Both the position numbers and the translations under genes were made by a program. Under the pieces are notes generated by a model, which was given only the letters and a program-made list of their open reading frames with translations, had not been told where the DNA came from and ran no database searches. Below, piece after piece: positions 1-8,293 of a DNA stretch of 56,028 nucleotides (position 1 is its first letter; each line of letters opens with the position of its first letter). Origin of the DNA: Chloroflexota bacterium (GTDB taxonomy: Bacteria; Chloroflexota; Anaerolineae; J102); the NCBI GenBank assembly GCA_013151415.1, contig JAADII010000197.1:1-56028 (forward strand). Reading direction: 5' to 3'.

Positions 1-4
1 TCTC

Positions 5-1174
5 ATGAAAATCACCGTTCTTGGCGGCGCGGGGAAGATGGGGGGGATTGCCGTCCAGGCCCTCGCCTCTGACCCTCGCGTGGACGAAATCGTCATTGCC
101 GACATCAATCTCGAACAAGCCAAAACCGTGGCCGAATATATCGGCAGCTCCAAAATCGATATCAAAAAAGTTGACATAACTGATAAAGAGGCGTTCGTCG
201 AGCAGCTCCGCGGATCGGATGCATGCCTCAACGCCACCGTTTATTACACCAACTTGCCCGCGATGGAAGCATGCGCGGCCGCGCGCGTCCATTATGTGGA
301 TTTGGGCGGTCTTTTCCACACCACGCGTAAGCAGCTCGAGCTGGACGCGCGTTTTCGCGAGGCCGGGGTGAGCGCGGTGTTGGGCATGGGCTCCGCGCCC
401 GGCATTCCCAATGTGCAGGCGCGCTACGCGGCCGACCGACTGGACGCCATCGATAGCATCCGCATTTACGACGGCATCAAGCCGCCCCCGGCCGATTCCA
501 TGGCCTTCACTTACGCCATCCCCACCATTTTGGATGAACTATTGCTGCAACCGATGGTCTATCGCGACGGCGAGTTCATCGCCTGCGAGCCGTTGTCCGA
601 ATTCGAGGACTATCTTTTCACCCCGCCCTTGGGCCTGTTGCCCATGCATCTTTCCCTTCATTCCGAAGTCGCGACCCTTCCCCTCAGTTTTGCCGACAAG
701 GGCGTGCGCGAGTGCTTTTTCAAGATCAACTATTGGGGCATGTCCAGGGAGACCGTGGAGAAGATCCGCGTTTTGGCCGATTTTGGCTTCAATAGCCGCG
801 AGCCGGTGGAGGTGAAAGGGCAAAAAGTGGCCCCGCGCGACCTGATGATGGCGCTTCTGGCCAAATATGTGCCGCCGGTCACCGAGTTCCTGGCCCCTCC
901 CAAAAACCGACCGCCCGACTGGGTGAAAGAGATCGTGACCGAAGTGCGGGGCCGGAAAGATGGTCGGGACTTGACCTATCGTCTGGGAACGCTGACCGTG
1001 AAAGGCGCATTGCCCACAGGCGTCGCGCCGGCCATCACCGCCATCTGGCTGGCCGAAGGGCGCATCCCGGCCGGCGTGCACCCGCCCGAACAGGTCATCG
1101 ACCCCGAACCATTCTTCGCCGAGCTCGCCTCTTATGACATCGTCACCCAGGTGACCACCACACGACCGCTCTAA
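5..1174 (+). CDS. Saccharopine dehydrogenase-like NAD(P)-dependent oxidoreductase
   Basis: The 389-residue product opens with a Rossmann nucleotide-binding loop (GGAGKMGG at residues 7-14), and an acidic residue (D33) follows the second strand. The rest resembles the saccharopine dehydrogenase / carboxynorspermidine synthase superfamily, including a GMGSAPG stretch near residues 126-132 that is typical of the catalytic-domain entry. The family reduces or oxidises imines of amino acids or polyamines in the cytoplasm; the substrate here cannot be told. It is complete, starting four bases into the window, so its upstream context is not visible. It converges on the cobalt/nickel transporter genes with a 16-base gap, so it is not part of that operon. 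Family assignment is firm, specific function is not. Confidence 0.85.
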   Translation: MKITVLGGAGKMGGIAVQALASDPRVDEIVIADINLEQAKTVAEYIGSSKIDIKKVDITDKEAFVEQLRGSDACLNATVYYTNLPAMEACAAARVHYVDLGGLFHTTRKQLELDARFREAGVSAVLGMGSAPGIPNVQARYAADRLDAIDSIRIYDGIKPPPADSMAFTYAIPTILDELLLQPMVYRDGEFIACEPLSEFEDYLFTPPLGLLPMHLSLHSEVATLPLSFADKGVRECFFKINYWGMSRETVEKIRVLADFGFNSREPVEVKGQKVAPRDLMMALLAKYVPPVTEFLAPPKNRPPDWVKEIVTEVRGRKDGRDLTYRLGTLTVKGALPTGVAPAITAIWLAEGRIPAGVHPPEQVIDPEPFFAELASYDIVTQVTTTRPL

Positions 1175-1190
1175 GCCCGGCGACGAGCGC

Positions 1191-1976
1191 TTAGCAACGC
1201 GGCAGCTCAAGACCGTGGGCTTGCAATAGCGGCTCGTCGGCCAGAAGCTCTTCGGTGGGGCCGTCCGCCACCACGCGGCCTTCGTCCATGATGATCATGC
1301 GCGGGAACAATTCGCGCACCATGAGCAGGTCGTGGGTGGAGACCAGCATGGTTTCGGAGCGCTCTCGCAGTAGCTCGATGAGTCTGCGCCGAGCGCGCGG
1401 GTCAAGTCCGGCAGTGGGTTCGTCGAGCGCCAGAATCTGGGGCCGCATGGAGAGCACCGTGGCGATGGCGATGCGCTTTTTCTCGCCCACGCTGAGATGA
1501 TGAGAGAGGCGATGCTGATATTCGAGCATGTCCACCTGTGACAGAGCTTCGACGACCCGGCTCCGCACTTCGTCTTCAGGCAAGCCCATGTGAAGCGGGC
1601 CGAACGCCACATCCTCGAACACGGTGGGCGAGAAGAGTTGGTCGTCCGGGTTTTGGAACACAAGGCCGATTATGCCGCGGATGCGGGGTAGATTTTCTTT
1701 GCTGGTGGGCAGGCCCGCGACTTTCACCGCGCCGTTGGCCGCGTTGAGGATTCCGTTGAGATGGAGCATGAGCGTGCTCTTGCCCGCGCCATTAGGCCCG
1801 ACCAGGGCCGTTTTTTCACCGCGATGCAGGGTCAGGCTCACGTCTCGCAGCGCGACGCGGCCGTCGGGATAGGCGAATGTTAGGCGCTCGATTTGCAGAA
1901 TCGGGTCGAGCGCGTTGTCGGAGGTTGCCTCGGCCCCGGCCGACACCTGGGCCGCTTCAGGATGGACGATGGGCAT
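1191..1976 (-). CDS. cbiO: Cobalt/nickel ECF-type ABC transporter ATPase
   Basis: The 261-residue protein is an ABC ATPase: Walker A GPNGAGKST at residues 60-68, Q-loop in GLVFQNPDDQ (104-113), signature LSVGE (161-165), Walker B ILALDEPT (181-188) and a switch histidine in STHD. The FQNPDDQLF Q-loop is characteristic of energy-coupling-factor ATPases (CbiO/EcfA). It powers the CbiMQ membrane complex on the cytoplasmic face. The gene is last in cbiM-cbiQ-cbiO and starts nine bases after cbiQ stops, so it is probably co-translated. About 25 residues precede the ATPase core, which is slightly longer than usual; an internal start cannot be excluded. The metal (Co or Ni) is not determined by this subunit. 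Confidence 0.92.
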   Translation of the reverse strand: MPIVHPEAAQVSAGAEATSDNALDPILQIERLTFAYPDGRVALRDVSLTLHRGEKTALVGPNGAGKSTLMLHLNGILNAANGAVKVAGLPTSKENLPRIRGIIGLVFQNPDDQLFSPTVFEDVAFGPLHMGLPEDEVRSRVVEALSQVDMLEYQHRLSHHLSVGEKKRIAIATVLSMRPQILALDEPTAGLDPRARRRLIELLRERSETMLVSTHDLLMVRELFPRMIIMDEGRVVADGPTEELLADEPLLQAHGLELPRC

Positions 1977-1985
1977 GGCGATGGG

Positions 1986-2780
1986 TCATCCAATGCGAGC
2001 GAAAATCTGAAGAGCGAGAAGGGCCAGCGCGAAAAAGCCGAGCGCGGCCCAATCGAACCCGCTCATCTCGTGCGGGCTTAGGGTGTAAAGATGCCCCTGA
2101 TAGCCGCGCGCGAGCATGGCGTTGTAGACGCGGTCGCTGCGCTCGAAGCTGCGAACGAACAGTTGCCCGGCCATGTTCCCGGTGACGCGCGCCCGCCACA
2201 GCACCGAACCGCCCACCGCGCGGTCATCGAGCCGCGCGGTGCGGGCCGCGCGCGCTCGCAGCAGCCGCAGCGCCTCATCCGAGAGCACAAAAAGATAGCG
2301 ATACATAAAGGCGATAATCGCCACCAGCGAGTGCGGCAATCGCAAATGGCGGAATGCGTGAATGAGATCGGGGAACGGGGTTGTCATGGTGAGCAAAATC
2401 GCCATTTGCACCGAAAGCAAACTGCGCAGAAGGATGCTGAGAAAACGCGTCGCGCCCGGAACGGTGACGGTGAATTCCCAAGGCCCAAGCGCGAAGCTGA
2501 AGAGCGGCGGCCCTGGCGCGGCGAAGGCGATGGTCACCGCGGCCAGGGCGAAGGGCAGGGCGATGAACGAGCGTTTGACCACGCGCCACAACTCGAGTCG
2601 GGCCAGGATGGCGACGAGGGCTATCAGGCCAAAGGCGATGAGAAACCCGGCCCACGCGCCATCGGGCAAGAGCGCGTTCGAGAGAATGAACAGCGCCGTG
2701 ACCACCACCTTAACTCGCGGATCAAGTCGGTGAACGAGGCTGTCGCTCTCTTGATACTGGTCGAACGCGTCGATGTGCAT
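1986..2780 (-). CDS. cbiQ: Cobalt/nickel ECF transporter transmembrane subunit
   Basis: The 264-residue integral membrane protein has several hydrophobic segments and, near the C-terminus, an Ala-Arg-Gly motif (MLARGYQGH) of the kind that couples EcfT/CbiQ proteins to the ATPase. The frame is open for a further 125 codons upstream, but those overlap cbiM and encode Arg/His-rich sequence. The start was therefore set at MHIDAFDQY, which matches the usual N-terminus of the family. No SD sequence precedes it; the leader is pyrimidine-rich (CTTCCCCTCCCAT). It lies 80 bases after cbiM and just before cbiO, forming the membrane scaffold of the importer. Confidence 0.9.
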   Translation of the reverse strand: MHIDAFDQYQESDSLVHRLDPRVKVVVTALFILSNALLPDGAWAGFLIAFGLIALVAILARLELWRVVKRSFIALPFALAAVTIAFAAPGPPLFSFALGPWEFTVTVPGATRFLSILLRSLLSVQMAILLTMTTPFPDLIHAFRHLRLPHSLVAIIAFMYRYLFVLSDEALRLLRARAARTARLDDRAVGGSVLWRARVTGNMAGQLFVRSFERSDRVYNAMLARGYQGHLYTLSPHEMSGFDWAALGFFALALLALQIFARIG

Positions 2781-2860
2781 ATGGGAGGGGAAGACGATAG
2801 GCCGATGGGACGAGCAGAAACTAATCTGAGGAATCCGTGGTCTATTCTCGAGGCGCGCTT

Positions 2861-3832
2861 TCAGGCGCGGCGGTTTGTGAGCGTGGATGACCGTCGCAGC
2901 AGGTGAACCATCAGCACGACGAGCGCGGCCACGACCGCAGCGCCCACCAATCCCGCCAAAATGCCGGAGATGGGCGATTCGCCCAGGAAGGGGATGGTGT
3001 AATCGGGCAGCAATTGATAAGGCGCGTCCTGACCCGCGTGCATGAAACCCAGGTTGATGGCCACGCGCTCGAGGCCGTCGGGATCGGCCGAGGCGAAGGG
3101 CGTGAGCAGGAGAGCGAGAAGTGTGACGGCCGCGCCGGCCGCGACCCAACCCCATCCGCCTTGTTCGCGAACCTGTTTCGCTCCCATCAGGTCGGGTCGG
3201 GCCTGGCGAATGAAGGACACGGCCGCCACTGTGATGAGCGCCTCACCCAGGCCAATGAGGGCATGAACGCCCATCATGGCCGGCAAGACCACGTTCAATG
3301 TGGATGTGCCGCTGAGCCATAGCTGAAGGGATGTAAGCAGAGCCGCAGCCATGACCGAAAACCAGGCCGCGACGCCGATGGCCGCCATTTGCACGGTGCG
3401 TCGCGAAGCCGCGAAAGGTCGATATAGGCCATAGCCCACAAGCGCGGTGAGGATGCCCATGTTGAAAATGTTCGCGCCCATCACCAGCAAGCCGCCATCC
3501 TGAAATAGCAGAGCCTGCACCGCGATGACGGATGTCATCACCAAGATGCCCGCCCAAGGCCCCAACACGATGGCGGCCAGCGCCCCGCCCAAAAGATGGC
3601 CCGAGGTGCCGCCCGCGACCGGGAAGTTGAGCATTTGCGCCGCGAAAATGAACGCGGCCATGATCCCCATCAGGGGAATGAGCCGCTCGTTGAAGGTTTT
3701 CTGCACTTTATGGACGCCAACAGCCACGAAAACAAGGCTGAGCAGCCAAAATATGGCGGCCACGGCAAGGCTCAAGAAGCCGTCGGGGATGTGCAACTGT
3801 GGGATGAAGGGAAAGAAGGGTTGTGCGAGCAT
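2861..3832 (-). CDS. cbiM: Cobalt/nickel transporter substrate-specific subunit, CbiM fused to a CbiN/PDGLE-like domain
   Basis: The 323-residue membrane protein carries the CbiM/NikM N-terminal metal motif HIPDGFL (residues 14-20) and ends with a PDGLE-containing CbiN-like segment (near residue 250) plus a last transmembrane helix. It thus combines the S-component and its accessory subunit in one chain. In characterised CbiM/NikM proteins the mature N-terminus is Met-His and its amino group binds the metal. Here the residue before His is Leu, encoded by TTG, and 12 residues precede it. The ATG at 3832 has a strong AGGAGG seven bases upstream, which favours the longer form; the TTG at 3796 would restore Met-His but has no SD. 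A Fur-type palindrome lies about 35 bases upstream of the gene. Confidence 0.9.
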   Translation of the reverse strand: MLAQPFFPFIPQLHIPDGFLSLAVAAIFWLLSLVFVAVGVHKVQKTFNERLIPLMGIMAAFIFAAQMLNFPVAGGTSGHLLGGALAAIVLGPWAGILVMTSVIAVQALLFQDGGLLVMGANIFNMGILTALVGYGLYRPFAASRRTVQMAAIGVAAWFSVMAAALLTSLQLWLSGTSTLNVVLPAMMGVHALIGLGEALITVAAVSFIRQARPDLMGAKQVREQGGWGWVAAGAAVTLLALLLTPFASADPDGLERVAINLGFMHAGQDAPYQLLPDYTIPFLGESPISGILAGLVGAAVVAALVVLMVHLLRRSSTLTNRRA

Positions 3833-3864
3833 CGAATCGCCTCCTGTAAGACAAGACCAATTGT

Positions 3865-3886
3865 TAATGCGACTAGTTGCAATAAG
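3865..3886. promoter_or_regulatory. Fur-family-like palindromic operator upstream of cbiM
   Basis: A 22-base near-palindrome with 9 of 11 pairs matching; the core TGCGACTAGTTGCA lies at 3869-3882. The pattern, AATGCGACTAGTTGCAATAA, resembles operators of the Fur/Zur/Nur family (TGC and GCA half-sites around an AT-containing centre). It lies 33-54 bases before the cbiM start, where a metal-responsive repressor would act. Which metal is sensed is unknown. Confidence 0.42.
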
Positions 3887-4056
3887 TTATTTGTATCATA
3901 GCATCGATGCTTTCGTAAGGCAAAATCCATTTTGCTTTTCAATGACCCTTTCCCTTCCCCTCAGGGTTTGTCGCGATCGCCAATCCAAAGCCGGCGCGTG
4001 GACTCATGCGAGCGAGAAAAGATGAGAGAGAAAGCGAGATGAGCGGGCGTGGAAGC

Positions 4057-4524
4057 TTAAAGGGCGCGAATCACTTTTTCGCAGAAAGTTACAATTTCTG
4101 GCAGTGCAGCTTCCAGCGCGGGTGAAAGACCGCGTCCCGGCTCGGTGCTGGCGATCTCCACGCCCAACAAGAGCGCCTGCTGTGGCAGCTTGCCCAACGA
4201 CTCGGCCAAAGCCAGGGTTTCGCGCACGCCAAAGCCATGGGACGACGCGCGCTCGACGCCGCGTGACGCCAATGCTCTTGCGCTCCATTCCAGCACGTGC
4301 ACCGTTCCTGGCCGATTATTGGACGCGATGGCGTCCACCACCACAAGCGCGGCGCACTCGTCCATGGCCTCGAGTAGGCTTAAGTCAGGTCGAGCAAAGG
4401 TGAACACGCGCACGGGAAACGGCTTTTCTCCCATGCTCAAACGCTTTTCCAGATGGCGAGCAACGACGGGCCCTATGCCGTCGTCTGACGCCCACTCGTT
4501 TCCGATGCCGACGATATGAATCAT
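4057..4524 (-). CDS. Hydrogenase maturation protease (HyaD/HycI family)
   Basis: The 155-residue protein starts with the family motif GIGN...DDGIGP (residues 6-18). The second Asp of DDG corresponds to the nickel-binding acidic residue of HycI/HybD. A histidine in SSHGFG (near residue 95) matches the second metal ligand. These endopeptidases cleave the C-terminal tail of the [NiFe]-hydrogenase large subunit after nickel insertion. It is the last gene of a tight run (four bases after the serine hydrolase) and sits immediately upstream of the cbiMQO nickel/cobalt importer on the same strand, which fits nickel use. No hydrogenase structural or hyp gene is present in the window, so its target is elsewhere. 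Confidence 0.85.
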   Translation of the reverse strand: MIHIVGIGNEWASDDGIGPVVARHLEKRLSMGEKPFPVRVFTFARPDLSLLEAMDECAALVVVDAIASNNRPGTVHVLEWSARALASRGVERASSHGFGVRETLALAESLGKLPQQALLLGVEIASTEPGRGLSPALEAALPEIVTFCEKVIRAL

Positions 4525-4528
4525 GGAA

Positions 4529-5767
4529 TCAGTTATCTGCGTCTTCGCGCGCCAGAAACGGGAAGAAATGAGCGCGAGTGGAAAGACAGGGATCAGACGC
4601 CATTATCTCTGATATCTGGACAATGGCCGCTTCAACAACGGGCCACCAGTCGTTTTCGGCCTGATTGAGCGTGCCGGTAAAGCTCACATCTTGTTCCGGC
4701 CAATAGTACATCCAGGCGTTGCCATAACCATCATGCCCCCAAAGCTCACCCAGGTTGTCGTCCAGTAGAATGCGGAAAAGGCCAAGCCCATATTCAATAT
4801 CGGGGATTCCGGTGGCGACCCAAGTCTGCATGACCTTTTGGGAGGCTGGTTGGGTAAAGAGCTCTTTTCCGGCAAGCGCGCGTAGAAAGATGGTCAGATC
4901 TTGTGCGTTGCTGGCCAGACCGCCGCCAGCCCAGTCCGCGCTGTTGTGTCGCTTGTCGTACATATCCCAATCGTTTTCATATCGGTGAGAGCGCGGGTGC
5001 GAGCCAACCGGCGCTTCGCGCCACTGAAGCCAGGTGTTCGCCATTCCCAATGGCTCGAAAAGACGCGAACGATAGACCTGATGAAGGGGCTTGGCCGTGA
5101 TTTGTTCGATGATGAGGCCAGCAAGCACGTAACCTGAATCGGAATAATGCCACTTTTGGCCGGGCGCGGCTATGGGATTCAGATCGCGCACATAAGCCAA
5201 TATCTCGCTGGGCTGCCAGAAACGATTGGGATCGTTGAGATAGGCTTTCAAGAAAGCGTTGACGCCCGGCTCGAGGAACGGGGGATCGGTCCAGTAATCG
5301 GGCAATCCCGAAGTGTGGTTGAGCAACTGCCGGACGCTAATTTCCGCGCCAAAGTCGCGGCCATCGATGACCAGCAGTCCCTGCGTGAGTTCGGCGGGGA
5401 GAAGTTGGCCAATGGGCTGATCAAGCTCGAGCGCGCCTTCTTCGGCCAACAGCAGGATGACGGCCGCGGTGAATGTCTTGCTGATGCTGGCGGTCTCGAA
5501 TGTGGCGTCTGGGGTCATGAGATCCCCATTTTTCTTGAGCGAGCCCGATGCGTCTTGCCACCAGACCCCAAAGCGGCCATGCGTCACGCTGAATACGCCT
5601 CCGCCATAACCTTTGTTCAAAGAGACGGCTTGCGAAAGATCGTCCTCCAGCTGAAGCGGAGGCGGCTCATGGGATGGCGGTGAACACGTTCGTTGGGTCG
5701 CTTCGCTTGCCCGCGCGCATGCAAGAGCCAAAGACAATGTCAGGGCCAACGCAATGAAGAGGCGCAT
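4529..5767 (-). CDS. Serine hydrolase, class C beta-lactamase/esterase family, exported
   Basis: The 412-residue protein begins with a signal peptide (about 23 residues) and contains the three motifs of the beta-lactamase-fold serine hydrolases: SISK with the nucleophile Ser and base Lys (near residue 95), YSD in HYSDSGYVLAG, and HDG in WGHDGYG in place of KTG. HDG/HxG is usual for esterase or DD-peptidase relatives of class C enzymes rather than true lactamases. It probably acts outside the membrane on an ester or peptide substrate. Only three bases separate it from the PIG-L gene upstream, so the two are likely co-translated. The substrate cannot be inferred. Confidence 0.88.
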   Translation of the reverse strand: MRLFIALALTLSLALACARASEATQRTCSPPSHEPPPLQLEDDLSQAVSLNKGYGGGVFSVTHGRFGVWWQDASGSLKKNGDLMTPDATFETASISKTFTAAVILLLAEEGALELDQPIGQLLPAELTQGLLVIDGRDFGAEISVRQLLNHTSGLPDYWTDPPFLEPGVNAFLKAYLNDPNRFWQPSEILAYVRDLNPIAAPGQKWHYSDSGYVLAGLIIEQITAKPLHQVYRSRLFEPLGMANTWLQWREAPVGSHPRSHRYENDWDMYDKRHNSADWAGGGLASNAQDLTIFLRALAGKELFTQPASQKVMQTWVATGIPDIEYGLGLFRILLDDNLGELWGHDGYGNAWMYYWPEQDVSFTGTLNQAENDWWPVVEAAIVQISEIMASDPCLSTRAHFFPFLAREDADN

Positions 5768-5770
5768 GCG

Positions 5771-6619
5771 CTATCCATATCGCTGAATGCGTTCGCGCAC
5801 ATCGCGAGCAAAGCGTTCGATATAAGCGAGCACATAACTGGCGATGTTTAAGCTGGGATCCTGGATGAGGGGGGTTAGATCCATGGCAAAGCTCATGCCT
5901 GTGGCCACATCGGTTGCATGGGATGCAAAGTAGGTGGCGTTGGCTCGGCGGCGGCCCATGGTGGCCAGATCATAGCGCTTGCCGCCACTTACTTGCGAAT
6001 CGAATACGCCCACCAAAGCCATTTGCAAATTTTCATGTTGCGAGCAGTCGAATGCGACCTTATCTTCGTCTAGCATCCAATCCAGATCGCGCCACACCTC
6101 GCAGCCATAGAGTTTCTTGGGGCGCTTTTCAGGCGCCAGTCGCCGCAGCGCCGCCACCACTTTATGCGCGACCCCAATATGGGTGTCATGTTTATCGGCG
6201 AAATTGTGCGTATATACGATTTCGGGCCGAGCCAGTGAGAGGAGTTCCACCAGGTCTTCGACGGGATGGATGTTGTGCGGATCTTTCACAGCGGCGCTGG
6301 GATAATCGAGGAAGACCTGGGCCGCGTATTCACCAATAACGGCCGCTTTTTTTTGCTCTTCGATGCGCACTTGTCGCATGGCCTCATCTGAATAATCGCC
6401 ATAAAGCCCTGCGCGCGGGGAGCCGGCCCCGTTGGTGACCACCACCCCAGTGAACCAGCGTTGAGGCTGTTGGAAACAAGCCAGTATGCCGTCGATGGCC
6501 ATGATCTCTAAGTCGTCCTGGTGCGCGCCGATGGCCATGTGCGTTGTGCGAGCCAGGGCCTGTTTGGCGGGCAGGCCGTCGGGTGCAAAAACTTGGGCTG
6601 TGGAGAGATGAAAGTTCAT
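5771..6619 (-). CDS. PIG-L family deacetylase
   Basis: The 282-residue protein shows the zinc motifs of the LmbE/PIG-L family: AHQDDLE near residues 32-38 (usually AHPDDxE) and a later HDTHIGVAHK segment that supplies the third ligand. Members remove acetyl from N-acetylglucosaminyl or related amino-sugar conjugates. It is in an apparent operon after a ROK-like protein and before a serine hydrolase, which suggests handling of an amino-sugar-containing compound; that is inference. No SD is visible; the leader is pyrimidine-rich. Confidence 0.88.
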   Translation of the reverse strand: MNFHLSTAQVFAPDGLPAKQALARTTHMAIGAHQDDLEIMAIDGILACFQQPQRWFTGVVVTNGAGSPRAGLYGDYSDEAMRQVRIEEQKKAAVIGEYAAQVFLDYPSAAVKDPHNIHPVEDLVELLSLARPEIVYTHNFADKHDTHIGVAHKVVAALRRLAPEKRPKKLYGCEVWRDLDWMLDEDKVAFDCSQHENLQMALVGVFDSQVSGGKRYDLATMGRRRANATYFASHATDVATGMSFAMDLTPLIQDPSLNIASYVLAYIERFARDVRERIQRYG

Positions 6620-6719
6620 GAGCGAAAGAATGAATTGAATGTGCAGGTCAGATGTTCGAGGACAAGCCAGCGGATGCGCCGTAGGCGCGACCGCGCCATT
6701 ATGGGGCGTTTTCGCCAGC

Positions 6720-8120
6720 TCATCCTTTTGGAATTTCCGGCAAGCTGGCCGCGGCGATGGATTGACCTACGCGGCGGCTTTTTTCATCGGGAAGGCGCAC
6801 ACGGATGCGACGGGCCAACTCGGGGAACTCGCCTTCGAGCACGCGATTGGCCTGTTCGAGGATGATTTCTCCGCCCTTGCCCGATGTGACGCGGCCCAAG
6901 ATCAATACATGCTTGAGCTCATAAAAATCGGCATAATGCGCCAGGGCATAACCAAGATAGACCCCAATGGTTTCCCATATCTTTCGAGCGCCTTCGTGCC
7001 CGGCCTCGAGATGCGCTTGCACCGATTCTAAGCGGGCGGCCTTGGTGTCGCCAATAGGATGCAATCCCACTTTTGGGGCCAGTCGAAAGACGCATTGTTG
7101 CGAGAAATAAAGTGCGCCCACGCCGCGGTCGCCAGACCATTCATCGATCGGCGCGTTGGGGTTGTAGTCGGCCGGCGCAAATGCGAGCTCGTTCAACCAA
7201 TCGGTGATGTTTCCCTCCATGTTGACATATCCGGCCGCTTCGCTCGAACCCATGGCAATGCCCAGAATGCCGTTATCTTCGATAGACATGGACCCGGCCA
7301 GAGCAGTCACTTCGCCATCGTTCACCACTTCGAGCGGCGCTCCGAATTCATCGCGAATTCGTAGAAACATAGTGCGGATCTCATCGAAACGACGGGAGGG
7401 GATGCCTCGATAAAGGGAGGCCACGCGGGGTTGGTTCTCCACATAGACCCCGGCGGAGCTGCCGCCAATGGCATCGACGCGCGGCAAATGGGCCGCGGCC
7501 TCTTTCAGCGCGGTCAAAATGCGGACAAAGTGATAGTTGGGATCTCGTTGCTGGGTCGGCTCCCAGACGATTTCTTTGCTAAACACCGGTTTTCCGTGCG
7601 CCACGGCCGAAACCTTGATGTCCGATGCGCCTAAATCAAATCCTATGCGATAACCATCTAGATGACGGCCCAACGCTCGCGTGCGCTCATTGGCATGCGG
7701 CACTTCATGCACGCGGCAGACCACCATGCGAAAAGGCCGGAGATACACCTTTTCACCCATGAAAAAATAGTCGAATGAGCGCTGGCCCGTTGGCGAGTAA
7801 ATCTGGCGTAGAGACGCACCCACTTTCCTGGAATCACCAATATAAAGGGTGTGCCCACCCTTTTGCCAAAGTAAGAATTTGACGATCCGCTCGACATAGG
7901 GCAAGTTGGCTTCAGCGCGTGGGTGGTCGTCTGGATAGATAAGGGTTTCATAGCGCGAAAAAGCGCCGCCGCTACGTTCAAGGCCGATAACCAACGGAAC
8001 CCCAACTCCGGAAGCCTCCACCTCTTGGCGAAAAGCGCGATTTGCCAACGCGGGGGGGCGGAAATCCGGATCGAGCGGAGGCGAATACTTGGGAGGCGGT
8101 AAGGGGAAGTCGGTTTTCAT
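6720..8120 (-). CDS. ROK-like/ASKHA-fold sugar kinase-related protein with N-terminal extension
   Basis: The 466-residue protein has an ASKHA phosphate-1 loop (FDLGASDIKV, residues 161-170) and a ROK-type catalytic region VVNDGEVTALAG followed by GIAMGSSEAAGYVN. These match glucokinase-like ROK proteins, with the catalytic Asp retained in ND. The typical ROK zinc motif (CxCGxxGC) is not seen. About 155 residues precede the kinase fold, contain no obvious DNA-binding helix-turn-helix, and are unrecognised. It lies 100 bases upstream of the PIG-L deacetylase on the same strand. A sugar kinase acting on the deacetylated product is plausible but unproven. Confidence 0.72.
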   Translation of the reverse strand: MKTDFPLPPPKYSPPLDPDFRPPALANRAFRQEVEASGVGVPLVIGLERSGGAFSRYETLIYPDDHPRAEANLPYVERIVKFLLWQKGGHTLYIGDSRKVGASLRQIYSPTGQRSFDYFFMGEKVYLRPFRMVVCRVHEVPHANERTRALGRHLDGYRIGFDLGASDIKVSAVAHGKPVFSKEIVWEPTQQRDPNYHFVRILTALKEAAAHLPRVDAIGGSSAGVYVENQPRVASLYRGIPSRRFDEIRTMFLRIRDEFGAPLEVVNDGEVTALAGSMSIEDNGILGIAMGSSEAAGYVNMEGNITDWLNELAFAPADYNPNAPIDEWSGDRGVGALYFSQQCVFRLAPKVGLHPIGDTKAARLESVQAHLEAGHEGARKIWETIGVYLGYALAHYADFYELKHVLILGRVTSGKGGEIILEQANRVLEGEFPELARRIRVRLPDEKSRRVGQSIAAASLPEIPKG

Positions 8121-8177
8121 GATACTGCGTTAGAAATGGTCCAGAGTTCAAAGTCCGGAAGCGGGTGATTGGTTGTT

Positions 8178-8210
8178 GGACGATGAGATGCTGGACGATG
8201 GTCGCGGGGA
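8178..8210. repeat. Degenerate GACGATGG-type repeat
   Basis: Noncoding stretch with GGACGATGAG and GGACGATGG separated by a few bases. The same word family recurs at 24213 (opposite orientation), 51507, 51721 and 52545-52650. Confidence 0.6.
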
Positions 8211-8293
8211 CCGATGGGCTCAGCGTGAGTGATTTCGTTGGAGAAACCGGGAGGGTGGGTGGATGGAGAGGGTCGGTTTTGGGGCTTGGGGGC

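Noticed and set aside
539-1210. 223-codon minus-strand frame at the start
   Set aside because: It is antisense to the oxidoreductase, which has a clear Rossmann motif, and has no recognisable domain.
2781-3155. 125-codon upstream extension of cbiQ
   Set aside because: It overlaps cbiM antiparallel codons in another frame and is Arg/His-rich, unlike CbiQ.
3794-3796. TTG start for cbiM
   Set aside because: It would restore Met-His but lacks any SD, whereas the ATG at 3832 has AGGAGG at ideal spacing. Kept as an open question in the findings.
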